DNA from: Bacteroidaceae bacterium
Lineage (GTDB): Bacteria > Bacteroidota > Bacteroidia > Bacteroidales > Bacteroidaceae
Direction: 5' to 3'
Assembly: GCA_017540585.1 (NCBI GenBank)
Contig: JAFYAT010000103.1
Span: 1-56,204, forward strand
DNA: 56,204 nucleotides
Shown here: positions 1 through 8,746 of the stretch, piece after piece
How the letters are laid out: each line of letters begins with the position of its first letter
Numbering within the stretch: position 1 is the stretch's first letter
Notes under the pieces: generated by a model
Told to the model about the DNA's origin: nothing
Seen by the model: only the letters and a program-made list of their open reading frames with translations
Databases searched by the model: none
Position numbers and translations under genes: made by a program

Positions 1-160
1 AGTGCCTCTGACCCCGATAAAAAGTTTAGAGACATTACTCATAACTAAATATAAAACGATTAACTATCAACTTTGATATGATTAAAAATCAATCAAATAA
101 TAATGCAATAAATAGTGTTAAAATGACTGAAATATTTGGTCATTTCAATAATTGTGTTAT

Positions 161-184
161 TACTTACTTACTTACTTACTTACT
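161..184. repeat. TACT tetranucleotide microsatellite (six units)
   Basis: Six perfect tandem TACT units lie about 130 bp upstream of the first gene, inside a very AT-rich stretch. Simple tetranucleotide tracts of this kind can vary in length by slipped-strand mispairing. I see no convincing TAnnTTTG promoter box around it, so a regulatory role is only possible. The rest of 1-160 is AT-rich DNA with no recognisable gene. Confidence 0.85.
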
Positions 185-213
185 AATGTAACTATACTCC
201 TAAAATATTCCGT

Positions 214-285
214 GACGAAGTCCGTGATATAGTCCTTTCAAGGCTATATCACGGACTTCGTCGGTATAGTCACTATAGCCTTGAA
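214..285 (+). promoter_or_regulatory. Overlapping palindromes upstream of the RHS island
   Basis: Positions 214-232 and 244-262 form a perfect 19-bp inverted repeat with an 11-nt loop. Positions 237-248 form a second perfect 12-bp inverted repeat with 274-285. The second repeat uses bases from the loop and right arm of the first, so the two hairpins are mutually exclusive in RNA. The element ends 27 nt before the start codon of the first gene. It could be an attenuator-like leader, an upstream terminator or a remnant of a mobile element end; the sequence does not decide. Confidence 0.6.
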
Positions 286-312
286 CAAGTTTAACCCAAA
301 AACAAAATCAAA

Positions 313-744
313 ATGAAGAGAAAACTTCTTTTGTTGATGATGCTATGTGCATTATCCTCTTTGTGTCATGCTCAGAAGATTCAGTTTGAGTATGACGGTA
401 ATGGTAATGTCGTTAAGAGGTCTGAGGCTGTAAGGTCAGAAGAATACTCTTTAGGCAGTGATTATAAGATTATTTTGTCGTTTACGTCATCTGGCAAAGT
501 TATGAATGTCAAGTTTCGTAATAACCGTTCAAATGCTATTGTGGACTGTCATATAGAAGTGACAATTAGACCTATATCAAGTGTTTGGCATCCTTCAATA
601 CATGCGACATCGGAAAAGGGCGATTTTGATGTCGATATTTCAAAATTGAATAATGTTAAAATGACTTATGGTCTTGATGTTGTCGCTATTCCTGATAGAA
701 CAAAAGGTCCGGTACTACAATCTCTTAAATTTCAGATAAAATGA
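313..744 (+). CDS. Small secreted protein with one YD-like motif
   Basis: A 143-residue protein with a clear signal peptide (residues about 1-20, cleaved after CHA). The mature protein begins with FEYDGNGNVVKR, which resembles a single YD/RHS repeat, followed by about 110 residues of mixed strand character with no domain I recognise. It lies directly upstream of the large RHS gene on the same strand, and its stop codon overlaps the ATG of the next (broken) gene in an ATGA arrangement. The C-terminal part resembles the tail of that broken gene (alternating strand, then a DVVAIPD / EVIACPD motif and LKFQ), so the two probably arose by duplication. Function unknown; a role as an accessory to the RHS toxin is an inference from position only. 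Confidence 0.7.
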   Translation: MKRKLLLLMMLCALSSLCHAQKIQFEYDGNGNVVKRSEAVRSEEYSLGSDYKIILSFTSSGKVMNVKFRNNRSNAIVDCHIEVTIRPISSVWHPSIHATSEKGDFDVDISKLNNVKMTYGLDVVAIPDRTKGPVLQSLKFQIK

Positions 745-1002
745 AAATAGTAAGAAATCTTATATTAATAGTCTTTTCATTGGCTTCGACGGTAGCCTTG
801 GCAGATGATGATTTTGGCTGTACAAAGAAGCTTGATATGCTATTAATAGATATTAATCTGTAATTATCAGTATGTTGGAGATTTTGATATTAGTATCTCG
901 TGGATGAAGAAAAACGAGTTTTATACTATTGAAGTTATTGCATGTCCTGATATGGAAAGAACTTTGATACGTAAAATGTTGAAATTCCAGAAGACTTGGT
1001 AA
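741..1002 (+). pseudogene. Frameshifted small secreted protein, paralogue of the preceding gene
   Basis: An ATG overlapping the previous stop opens a signal-peptide-like sequence (MKIVRNLILIVFSLASTVA) that runs into a stop at 861-863 after only 40 codons. The +1 frame is open from 850 to a TAA at 1000-1002 and encodes YVGDFDISISWMKKNEFYTI and then EVIACPD with LKFQ near the end, matching the C-terminal pattern of the 313-744 protein. A single indel near 850-860 would join the two parts into a protein of about 85 residues. It is therefore called as a broken duplicate; a sequencing error or programmed frameshift cannot be excluded. Confidence 0.6.
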
Positions 1003-1058
1003 TTGTGTTATAACTCTCTTTTTGGGGTAGATAGATTAACGTTTAGAAAAATAAATAG

Positions 1059-4000
1059 ATGAAGAATAGAATTGTTTTGCTTTTGATGCTGTCAATCTTC
1101 AGCATCAAGTCCTTTTATGCTCAAAAGTATGATTTCTCCGCTTTTGTGCATGGAGGAAGTGATAATGGAGTGGTGGGAAAGATTGATGATGAATTCTCCG
1201 TTACTCCATCAGGACAGGCATCATATGAGATTCCTATAACCTTAATGGGTGAAACAGGTGGTGTTGCTCCAAAGTTGTCTGTATCGTATAACAGTTCGTC
1301 TGCAATAGGTCTGCTGGGTTTTGGTTTTGACCTTACGGGTCTGTCAATGATTCAGCGTGTTCCTGCAAACAGGTTCAATGATGGCTTCTCTGGCAGTGTC
1401 GATGTAACCACTGCCAGATTTGCACTTGATGGCTCACGTCTTATTAGAGTTAAACGTGAATCGGGTAAATATCTGTATGCGACGGAACAGGATAATTTCG
1501 CACGTATCACAGCTTATGGAGATAAGGTTAATCCTGATAGCTTTGTTGTCAATACAAAGGCTGGTTTGACTTATCTTTACGAGTCAAGTTCGTCTTTGCT
1601 TGGAAGTACTTCTCCTTCTCTGTATTGGATGGTAACAAAGGTTTCAGATACGAATGGAAACTATTTTGATGTTGCTTATGGTGGAAATAAGAGTGACAAC
1701 GAAATATATCCAGAAAGAATTTCGTACACCAGTAATGATATGAAAGGGCATGGTCCTTGGTATGCCTTAATATTTGAATATAAGTCTGCATCAGTTCCAA
1801 TAAATTATGTATTAGCTCCAAGAAAGTATATTGCAGGCATGCCTGTAAGAAAAAATCATATTTTGAAGAGTATTAGCCTTTATTCAGGTAGCGTCAAATT
1901 GAAAGAATATGGTTTTAGCTATCAATATAAGGCTGGTAACGCTTTTCTTGACAAGATATCTTTGAAATCATCTGATGGTAAATCATGGGAATCACTGAAT
2001 CCAACAAAGATTGATTGGTCGTTCCTTAACGATTTAAAATTCACGGAGGAGAAGGATTATATGCGTTTGCCAGTTAAAGACAATAAACTGTTTGTCCTTG
2101 ATTTTAATAATGATGGCTTGTCAGATTGCTTGTCTGTTCCAGCTAAGTCTGATACATGCAAATGGGATTTGTTTGTAAGTACCGGAGGAGACAAAACTAA
2201 TTTCATTGTGACGAATTACGGAGTCTTTACAGATAAAGACAATAATGCTATAAAAGGCAAAGTAGAAGATGTTGTTACAGGAGACTTCAATAACGATGGC
2301 CACGTGGATTGTGTAGTTATGTTTCATATCGATAATTCTTACAAAACATATTTGTACCTTAACACTTTGACACCTAACACTACGAACAAACAATGGTATC
2401 GTACATTCCAAATGGAAAAAGAACTGTATTACGGAAGTGAGAAGGGAGAAATGAGTGTTGTTGAAATTAATGATGATGGTATTCCTGATTTATTAATCCG
2501 TTTTAATGAAACACATTGTAGTCTGAAGAAGTTTATTTCTCGGACTAATGATGGTTATGTTACTCCTTTGAAATATTATGAAACACAGTCTTTTGGTCGC
2601 AATCTCGAACTTGTAAAAATTATAGACTTTGATGGCGATGGATTGAATGACATTCTTGACTTGAGAGATGATGGCTATAGAGTTTATTCTCTATATGAAC
2701 ATAGCTCATTCTATGATAAAGTTGCATCTGGTGACTATCCTCGTAAAGGCGATTATGTGTATTGTGGTGATTTGAATGGTGATGGAAAGACTGACTTGTT
2801 GTGTGCAAGTGATTCCAAGAAATGTACTCCATATTTCTCAACAGGTAAGGAATTCGTAAAGTTGTTACCAGGCTCTAATCCATTGGCATCAAGTAATGGT
2901 GATATAAATCTGTTTCCTGCAAGCGAGACCGAGATGTTCCTCGTAGATTTGAATGGTGATGGATTGGATGATGTTGTAGGTATTGACAGAAGATTGAATA
3001 ACGGAAAGGGCATAGGCTATCCACAGATATACATAAACAATGGAGACTGTCTTTTTGAAAAAGTGGAAGATACTCGTCGTCAGCGTAGTTTATTGCCGTT
3101 GGAAATATGTTCCTACTATGTCGGAGATTTTAACGGTGATGGTAAACAGGATTTTTTTTGTACGGGAAATCCAGATAATACAAACTATAGTAAAATGATG
3201 CATGCTGATTTGTATTGGATGTCTGTAACTCCTAATAACCTTGTCTCTCGTATCACTGATGGTATGGGTAATTCTACTGAGATAGAATACAAGTACATGA
3301 GTGATAAGGACGTATATACAAGAGATGATGTTCAATATGAAAACGTCAAGTCCATATCTGGTTCTTGGCCATTGGTGTATCAGGTTAAGACTCCTAATGG
3401 CGATTTTGGAGTTGATACGGTTCGATATTCCTATCATAATGCATTGATGCATACAGGAGGACGTGGCATCCTTGGATTCGAATCGATGACTACATTGGAT
3501 TTGACAACAAACACGAAGACAATTCAAACTAATGTTGTTTACAGTTCACACTATATCCTTGTTCCATCATCTTCTGAGACTTACATAAATGACCGACTTG
3601 TGGCAGAAAGCTCGACATGTTATGATTTGTTTGTGAATTCGAAAAATAAATTTGTGTATTCATATTTACCGACAGAAAAATCAGAACGTGAGTATGAATA
3701 TAATAGTGGCGAGCCAATAAAAGACGTATTAACCTTTATGCAATATGATGAGTATGGTAATGCTACTGAAATCGAAACAGACGATATGGTTTCGACGACA
3801 ATAACGTCAAATGAGTATGTAAATGATACCGTACGTTGGTTTTTAGGCCGTCTGACGAATACCAAAGTAGAAAAATATTCTTCAGGGAAAAAAGAAGTTC
3901 GTAAGTCTGCATTCGAGTATGATGATGTTACAGGATTACTACGTGCAGAAATTATTGAACCAGACAACAAAGCTTTAGGCTATAGAAAGACCTATGAGCG

Positions 4001-7000
4001 TGATGTGTATGGCAATATCACAAAGAGCACGATAACTCCGTTTGATACTAAATATTCACCTCGTGTTACTGAGAGTGAATATGAAAAATATGGCAGATTC
4101 CTTGTGAAAGAAAAAGATGCTCTGGGATTTGTTCAATCATACGATCTGGATGAATATAGAGGATTGGTTCTGAAATCAACAGATGCCAACGAACTTGTTA
4201 CGGAAAATACATATGATGCTTTTGGAAATGTCGTGAAGGTTCAGACACCTTTATCCACAACATATACAACTGCAGGTTGGGTAAAAGAATTGTATAGTGG
4301 TGCTATTGGAATTCATGCAAAATCAGACTTGCAATTTATAGCTCCATATACGGCTAAATATTTTGTCTTTACTGAAACTCCAGGACACTCATCCTCTGTT
4401 GAGTTCTTTGACTGTCTTGGAAGAAGTATACAAACTGTCACTGTAAAAGATTATTATGATGAGAACGGTGCCGGTGATGCCCGTAAAAAGATAGAGACTG
4501 GAAGGGATTACAATAGGAAGGGACAGGTGGTTTATGAGTATGGCCCATGTTTTGATATTGCCAAAAATGTCCCTGTAACTTATTATTTTTATGATGAATG
4601 TGGACGTGTTATAAAAAAAATCGGGGTAGATAATGATACCACAACATTTGAATATGATGGTTTGATAACTACAGTTACGGATGCAAAGGGGCATACTTCG
4701 AAAAAGGAAGTCGATATGCAAGGCAGGATGGTTAGAAGTACTGATGCCTTGGGTGGTGAAGTCCTCTATTATTATGATGCGTCAGGACGTAATGTTAAGA
4801 TTGTTGGTCCGAAGAAGGAAATCACAATGGGCTACGACATTATGGGTAACAGAATATCTATGCATGACCCAGATGTCTCTGATGGTACGATTTTTACTTC
4901 ATATAATGCTTTCGGTGAAATTGTAAAAACAGAAGATAGCCATGGCGTAACAACATTTGAATATGACAATGGTGGGCGATTGATAAAAGAAACTCGTCCG
5001 GATATGACTGTTACCAAGTCGTATGACAAGCAGCTTAAGGGATTCCTTGATTATGTAAAGAATGACAAGGTACAAGTAAGCTACTTTTATGACGAATATG
5101 GAAGGACAATCCGTGAAACACAGAAAGACGATAATACTCAACGGACTGATGAGGTCAGTTATGAATATGATGGTTATAGCCGTCTGGAATATACAAATTA
5201 TCCAAGTGGACTAAGGGTTAGAAACCATTATTCTCGTACTGGAGAATTGTTGTCCGTTGAGGATGCCAACGATAAGAATAAGTGCTATTGGCAGCTGGGT
5301 TATAATCGTAATCAAACTTTTAATGCCATTAATGCTAGAGGACAAATTTTGTGTGAGAAATATGGAAATGGTATTATTACAGATGTTCAATATAATGATT
5401 CAACAGGACGAATAAAGAATATAAAGGTAAGTCCAAATAGTGGAAGTTTGTTGGACTGGTCTTATCTGTATGATAAAAATGGCTGCCTGAAAGAACGTAC
5501 GGATAATAAACGAAACCTTACGGAATCATTTGATTATGATGCCCTCGACCGTCTTATATGTGCTAAGAAGAATGGAGAAGCATATCAGACAATGCGTTAT
5601 GATGCGGCAGGCAATATCGTATATAAGTCTGATGTGGGTGAGTATGTCTATGAGGAAAACTCTAACCGATTGAAGGAGGTGAATTCTACTTCGTACAAGC
5701 CTATGGAGTGGGATGAGATACAATATACTTCGTTCAACAAGATTCGTAGTGTCGTTGCAGGCAGGAACAGAATGACTATCAACTATGGCCCTTCCAAGAA
5801 CAGGACTTCTATGGTCATTGATGAGAACGGACAGAAGACTACATACGGATATTTTGGCAGTTTGTTTGAATATGTCCAGAAAAATGGTGAAAATACATAT
5901 AAAAACTATATCTTTGCAGCAGGAAAGTGTGTCGCAATTGTCGAGAATGTAGTTACATCCAAGACTTCCAAGACAAGGACACTTTATGTTCATCATGATT
6001 ATCTTGGTTCAATACAAGCATACTCTGACGAAAATCAGAATCTTGTGTCAGAGCTAAGCTATGATGCATGGGGACGCAGACGTAATCCTGATAACTGGGA
6101 ATACTACGATAAGATAGCTGATGCTGATGCTTTGCAGAACCGTGGTTTTGGCGGACATGAGCATCTTGACCTGTTTGAGATGATAAACATGAACGGTCGT
6201 ATGTACGACCCGGTTCTTGGACGTTTCCTTTCTCCTGACCCGTTGATTCAGGCTCCAGACTTCACACAGAGTCTAAACCGTTACAGCTATTGTCTGAACA
6301 ATCCATTAGCGCTGATAGATCCAAGTGGTTACAGTTGGTTCAGCAAGAACTGGAAGAGTCTCGTTGCTGCTTGTGTTGGTATTGCTGTCTCTGCAATTAC
6401 AGCTGGTAGTGCTTCTGGCTTGGGTATTGCCATTATTGCAGGTGCTGCTGGAGGTGCCGCTTCTGCATTTACTGGGGCTCTTCTTAATGGTGCTAATATT
6501 GGTGAAATCCTTAAATCTACCATAGGTGGTGGATTCATGGGCGCATTAAGTGGAGGTTTGAATTATTTTGCTGGTGGCGGAGATTTCTTGATGAGAATTG
6601 TCAAGCATTCATGCTTTGATGCTGCAATGGAAGGCATCCAAGGTGGTAATATGCTTCATGGATTTATCTCTGGTGCTATAAATGGTGCTTCTGATACATT
6701 CATTGGTGGCATGGATATGACAAAGGGACTTAGAATTGCCTGCAATGCTGTCATTGGTGGTACAGTATCAGAAATTGGTGGAGGCAAGTTCGCCAATGGT
6801 GCTATCACAAGTGCATTCAGTATGATGTTCAATGGATTGATGCATCCAGAAGGAAATAAACGAGCTGCACGCCTTGAATATGAGGAAATTGGAGGCGGCT
6901 ATTATTCTAATGGTGTACTTGTTGGAGAAAAACCTTTGAAATCTGTCTATCCTGAGTTTGACTTACTGTTAGGTGGTAGTTTGACTAAAGGGCTTGGTCG

Positions 7001-7316
7001 TGCGCTTAAAAGCGTAAATGGTTCGATTAAAGGTTTTGCAAATTGGGTAAAGAGCAAAACGCAAGGATCGTTCTTTAAAGGAACCAAACTTAGTAATGCT
7101 GCAAAAGAAAAAGCATTGAGAGGTAACTATCATGGATTCCCTGATAGTGTTGAAGCATTCGAAAAATATGGAGTTCGGTATAAGGCAATGGGTAAAGATG
7201 GCAATATGTATGAACATCTGGATATAAAAGGAAGTTATCATGGAAACGATGGAACTTTTCAGTTTATTAAAGATGGAGATAATATAATAACTCACAGATT
7301 TTTCAAAAAACAATAG
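1059..7316 (+). CDS. Giant secreted RHS/YD-repeat polymorphic toxin (SpvB-FG-GAP-RHS core-toxin tip)
   Basis: A 2085-residue protein. In order: signal peptide (about 1-21); SpvB/TcB-like N-terminal region (about 30-330, containing PSGQASYEIPI and SVSYNSSS); seven FG-GAP/VCBS-like acidic repeats of the type DFNNDGLSD and DLNGDGKTD (about 340-700); many YD repeats (about 730-1650); RHS core with GRMYDPVLGRFLSPDPL and NRYSYCLNNPLALIDPSG (about 1705-1757); a Gly/Ala-rich hydrophobic stretch (about 1765-1880); and a C-terminal tip (about 1945-2085) ending in DGTFQFIKDGDNIITHRFF. In known RHS proteins the YD region forms a shell enclosing the tip, which is released after the DPxG site. The tip resembles small nuclease tips of other polymorphic toxins, but the exact family is not certain. 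The presence of a signal peptide implies export through the Sec system and then the outer membrane, unlike T6SS-loaded RHS proteins. The immunity candidate follows 37 nt downstream. Confidence 0.93.
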   Translation: MKNRIVLLLMLSIFSIKSFYAQKYDFSAFVHGGSDNGVVGKIDDEFSVTPSGQASYEIPITLMGETGGVAPKLSVSYNSSSAIGLLGFGFDLTGLSMIQRVPANRFNDGFSGSVDVTTARFALDGSRLIRVKRESGKYLYATEQDNFARITAYGDKVNPDSFVVNTKAGLTYLYESSSSLLGSTSPSLYWMVTKVSDTNGNYFDVAYGGNKSDNEIYPERISYTSNDMKGHGPWYALIFEYKSASVPINYVLAPRKYIAGMPVRKNHILKSISLYSGSVKLKEYGFSYQYKAGNAFLDKISLKSSDGKSWESLNPTKIDWSFLNDLKFTEEKDYMRLPVKDNKLFVLDFNNDGLSDCLSVPAKSDTCKWDLFVSTGGDKTNFIVTNYGVFTDKDNNAIKGKVEDVVTGDFNNDGHVDCVVMFHIDNSYKTYLYLNTLTPNTTNKQWYRTFQMEKELYYGSEKGEMSVVEINDDGIPDLLIRFNETHCSLKKFISRTNDGYVTPLKYYETQSFGRNLELVKIIDFDGDGLNDILDLRDDGYRVYSLYEHSSFYDKVASGDYPRKGDYVYCGDLNGDGKTDLLCASDSKKCTPYFSTGKEFVKLLPGSNPLASSNGDINLFPASETEMFLVDLNGDGLDDVVGIDRRLNNGKGIGYPQIYINNGDCLFEKVEDTRRQRSLLPLEICSYYVGDFNGDGKQDFFCTGNPDNTNYSKMMHADLYWMSVTPNNLVSRITDGMGNSTEIEYKYMSDKDVYTRDDVQYENVKSISGSWPLVYQVKTPNGDFGVDTVRYSYHNALMHTGGRGILGFESMTTLDLTTNTKTIQTNVVYSSHYILVPSSSETYINDRLVAESSTCYDLFVNSKNKFVYSYLPTEKSEREYEYNSGEPIKDVLTFMQYDEYGNATEIETDDMVSTTITSNEYVNDTVRWFLGRLTNTKVEKYSSGKKEVRKSAFEYDDVTGLLRAEIIEPDNKALGYRKTYERDVYGNITKSTITPFDTKYSPRVTESEYEKYGRFLVKEKDALGFVQSYDLDEYRGLVLKSTDANELVTENTYDAFGNVVKVQTPLSTTYTTAGWVKELYSGAIGIHAKSDLQFIAPYTAKYFVFTETPGHSSSVEFFDCLGRSIQTVTVKDYYDENGAGDARKKIETGRDYNRKGQVVYEYGPCFDIAKNVPVTYYFYDECGRVIKKIGVDNDTTTFEYDGLITTVTDAKGHTSKKEVDMQGRMVRSTDALGGEVLYYYDASGRNVKIVGPKKEITMGYDIMGNRISMHDPDVSDGTIFTSYNAFGEIVKTEDSHGVTTFEYDNGGRLIKETRPDMTVTKSYDKQLKGFLDYVKNDKVQVSYFYDEYGRTIRETQKDDNTQRTDEVSYEYDGYSRLEYTNYPSGLRVRNHYSRTGELLSVEDANDKNKCYWQLGYNRNQTFNAINARGQILCEKYGNGIITDVQYNDSTGRIKNIKVSPNSGSLLDWSYLYDKNGCLKERTDNKRNLTESFDYDALDRLICAKKNGEAYQTMRYDAAGNIVYKSDVGEYVYEENSNRLKEVNSTSYKPMEWDEIQYTSFNKIRSVVAGRNRMTINYGPSKNRTSMVIDENGQKTTYGYFGSLFEYVQKNGENTYKNYIFAAGKCVAIVENVVTSKTSKTRTLYVHHDYLGSIQAYSDENQNLVSELSYDAWGRRRNPDNWEYYDKIADADALQNRGFGGHEHLDLFEMINMNGRMYDPVLGRFLSPDPLIQAPDFTQSLNRYSYCLNNPLALIDPSGYSWFSKNWKSLVAACVGIAVSAITAGSASGLGIAIIAGAAGGAASAFTGALLNGANIGEILKSTIGGGFMGALSGGLNYFAGGGDFLMRIVKHSCFDAAMEGIQGGNMLHGFISGAINGASDTFIGGMDMTKGLRIACNAVIGGTVSEIGGGKFANGAITSAFSMMFNGLMHPEGNKRAARLEYEEIGGGYYSNGVLVGEKPLKSVYPEFDLLLGGSLTKGLGRALKSVNGSIKGFANWVKSKTQGSFFKGTKLSNAAKEKALRGNYHGFPDSVEAFEKYGVRYKAMGKDGNMYEHLDIKGSYHGNDGTFQFIKDGDNIITHRFFKKQ

Positions 7317-7353
7317 CATATTTTACGTTTGTTGGCAATAATATTTATTAATT

Positions 7354-7683
7354 ATGCAGGAGATAAAAATAAAAAAGATTGCGGATATGTATGGCATAGA
7401 GTATGTCGCTCTTGACCTTGAAGAAATATATTTCGCACAGAATAATGCTATCCGGATGATTGAAAAACTTCGTTTTGAATGTTGTCCGATAATTGGTGTT
7501 GATGTTTGTCTGTTAAAAGATGGATATGTAGAGGAGTTTCTTATGCCAAATTTGAGTACGGACAGAGCAAATAATGAATCGTGTAGAGAGTATTTGTTAC
7601 GTAGTTGCGATGAAGCTATAGAATTTATCAGAAACTATCCATATAAATGTGAAGATTTGTTTTACGATATTTGTATTATATAA
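7354..7683 (+). CDS. Probable cognate immunity protein (Imm40-like)
   Basis: A 109-residue cytosolic protein with no signal peptide, encoded 37 nt after the RHS toxin gene. This is the standard position of the immunity gene that protects against the toxin tip. The pattern of an N-terminal helix, AIRMIEKL, then CCPIIGVDVCLLKDGYVE and a C-terminal SCDEAIEFIRNYP resembles the Imm40 family as I recall it (a GxDV strand and a C-terminal Cys-x-x-Ala helix), but this needs a profile search. It is acidic and rich in Cys. Location and size support immunity strongly; the family name is tentative. Confidence 0.75.
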   Translation: MQEIKIKKIADMYGIEYVALDLEEIYFAQNNAIRMIEKLRFECCPIIGVDVCLLKDGYVEEFLMPNLSTDRANNESCREYLLRSCDEAIEFIRNYPYKCEDLFYDICII

Positions 7684-7768
7684 TTCTCATATAGTAGCGA
7701 TTTCTTTGATGAATATTTGAAGTATGTGGGCACATTCCTATGTGCCTACATACTAAAACCTAACTATA

Positions 7769-8740
7769 ATGAAACTTAATATGTTTATGACTAAACTAAT
7801 GAGGACAGTAATGCTTACTGTCATGTTGATGCTAAGAGTATCGGCTTTTGCTCTTGAACCAGTCAAGTATCTTGATGAGAATGGTCAAGAACAGTGGGTA
7901 ACGGATTATACAGAAATTGATATCCCTTATCCTTGGGTACAGGATTATGAATATGATTTTGAGTTGAAGGATGGATGGTATGTCGTGAAGAAATCATTTG
8001 TAGGAGTTCAACAGACAGTACTAAGGGGCGGTCACGCACATGTGATTATTTGTGATAATTGTGTGTTTGATATGTATGAGTTTATGGTACTTTCTGGTTC
8101 TATCCATATTTATTCTCAAAGTTTTGGGGAAAATATGGGTGTGATGAATATACATGATGTTGTGGACTATAAACTTTTTAGTACCTTTGCTGTTAATGGC
8201 GGAAATGTTAATTTCCTGACAACTTTTAGGTCTAAGGATCCAAATATTTTGTGCTATACTTTTACCATGAATGGGGGCAACTTGTTTTTCGGTACTGATG
8301 AATATGGCAGGAAATATAAATTTGAATCTCTTATAAGGTGCAGTGAAATGTATCTGAATGGAGGGACAATAAGTACTGACCGTACAGATGTTTTTGCAGT
8401 TGCAAATAATCATCTGGAGTTTGGCCATTCTTCATGTAATTTTGTCGGAGACTTCGTTAAATTGTTTTATTATGGAGATGATGATATAAAGATTTATGAT
8501 GGCTTGACTGTTAAGTTGAATGACAAAGAGTATGTCGGTTCTGTTCCGTATGACATTACTGATTATGAGACGATCAGCCATGTTGAGGCTGCTTATGATG
8601 ATGTGGTTGGCATAGAACAGAATGACATTAGTGAAGATAATGATGATAGATGGTTTACCCTTGATGGTGTTTGTCTTGTGTCAAAACCATCAACGAGTGG
8701 TATGTATATTCATGGAAAGAAAAAGGTCTATGTAAAATAA
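7769..8740 (+). CDS. Secreted repeat protein with C-terminal tag, paralogue A
   Basis: A 323-residue protein with an N-terminal signal peptide (cleavage likely after SAFA near residue 29). The body consists of short strands with NGG and GG turns (AVNGGNVNF, TMNGGNLFF, YLNGGTIS), as expected for a right-handed beta-helix or solenoid. The last 30 residues, WFTLDGVCLVSKPSTSG then MYIHGKKKVYVK, match a C-terminal tag common on secreted Prevotella proteins (DGR-L--KP---GIYI--GKKV-VK), which may be a secretion-system sorting signal. It is followed 6 nt downstream by a paralogue with the same architecture. No toxin or enzyme motif is visible. Multiple in-frame ATGs near the start leave a few residues uncertain. 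Confidence 0.75.
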   Translation: MKLNMFMTKLMRTVMLTVMLMLRVSAFALEPVKYLDENGQEQWVTDYTEIDIPYPWVQDYEYDFELKDGWYVVKKSFVGVQQTVLRGGHAHVIICDNCVFDMYEFMVLSGSIHIYSQSFGENMGVMNIHDVVDYKLFSTFAVNGGNVNFLTTFRSKDPNILCYTFTMNGGNLFFGTDEYGRKYKFESLIRCSEMYLNGGTISTDRTDVFAVANNHLEFGHSSCNFVGDFVKLFYYGDDDIKIYDGLTVKLNDKEYVGSVPYDITDYETISHVEAAYDDVVGIEQNDISEDNDDRWFTLDGVCLVSKPSTSGMYIHGKKKVYVK

Positions 8741-8746
8741 GGATTT

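Noticed and set aside
161-184. CRISPR-like repeat
   Set aside because: A simple tetranucleotide tract without spacers; no cas genes anywhere in the window.
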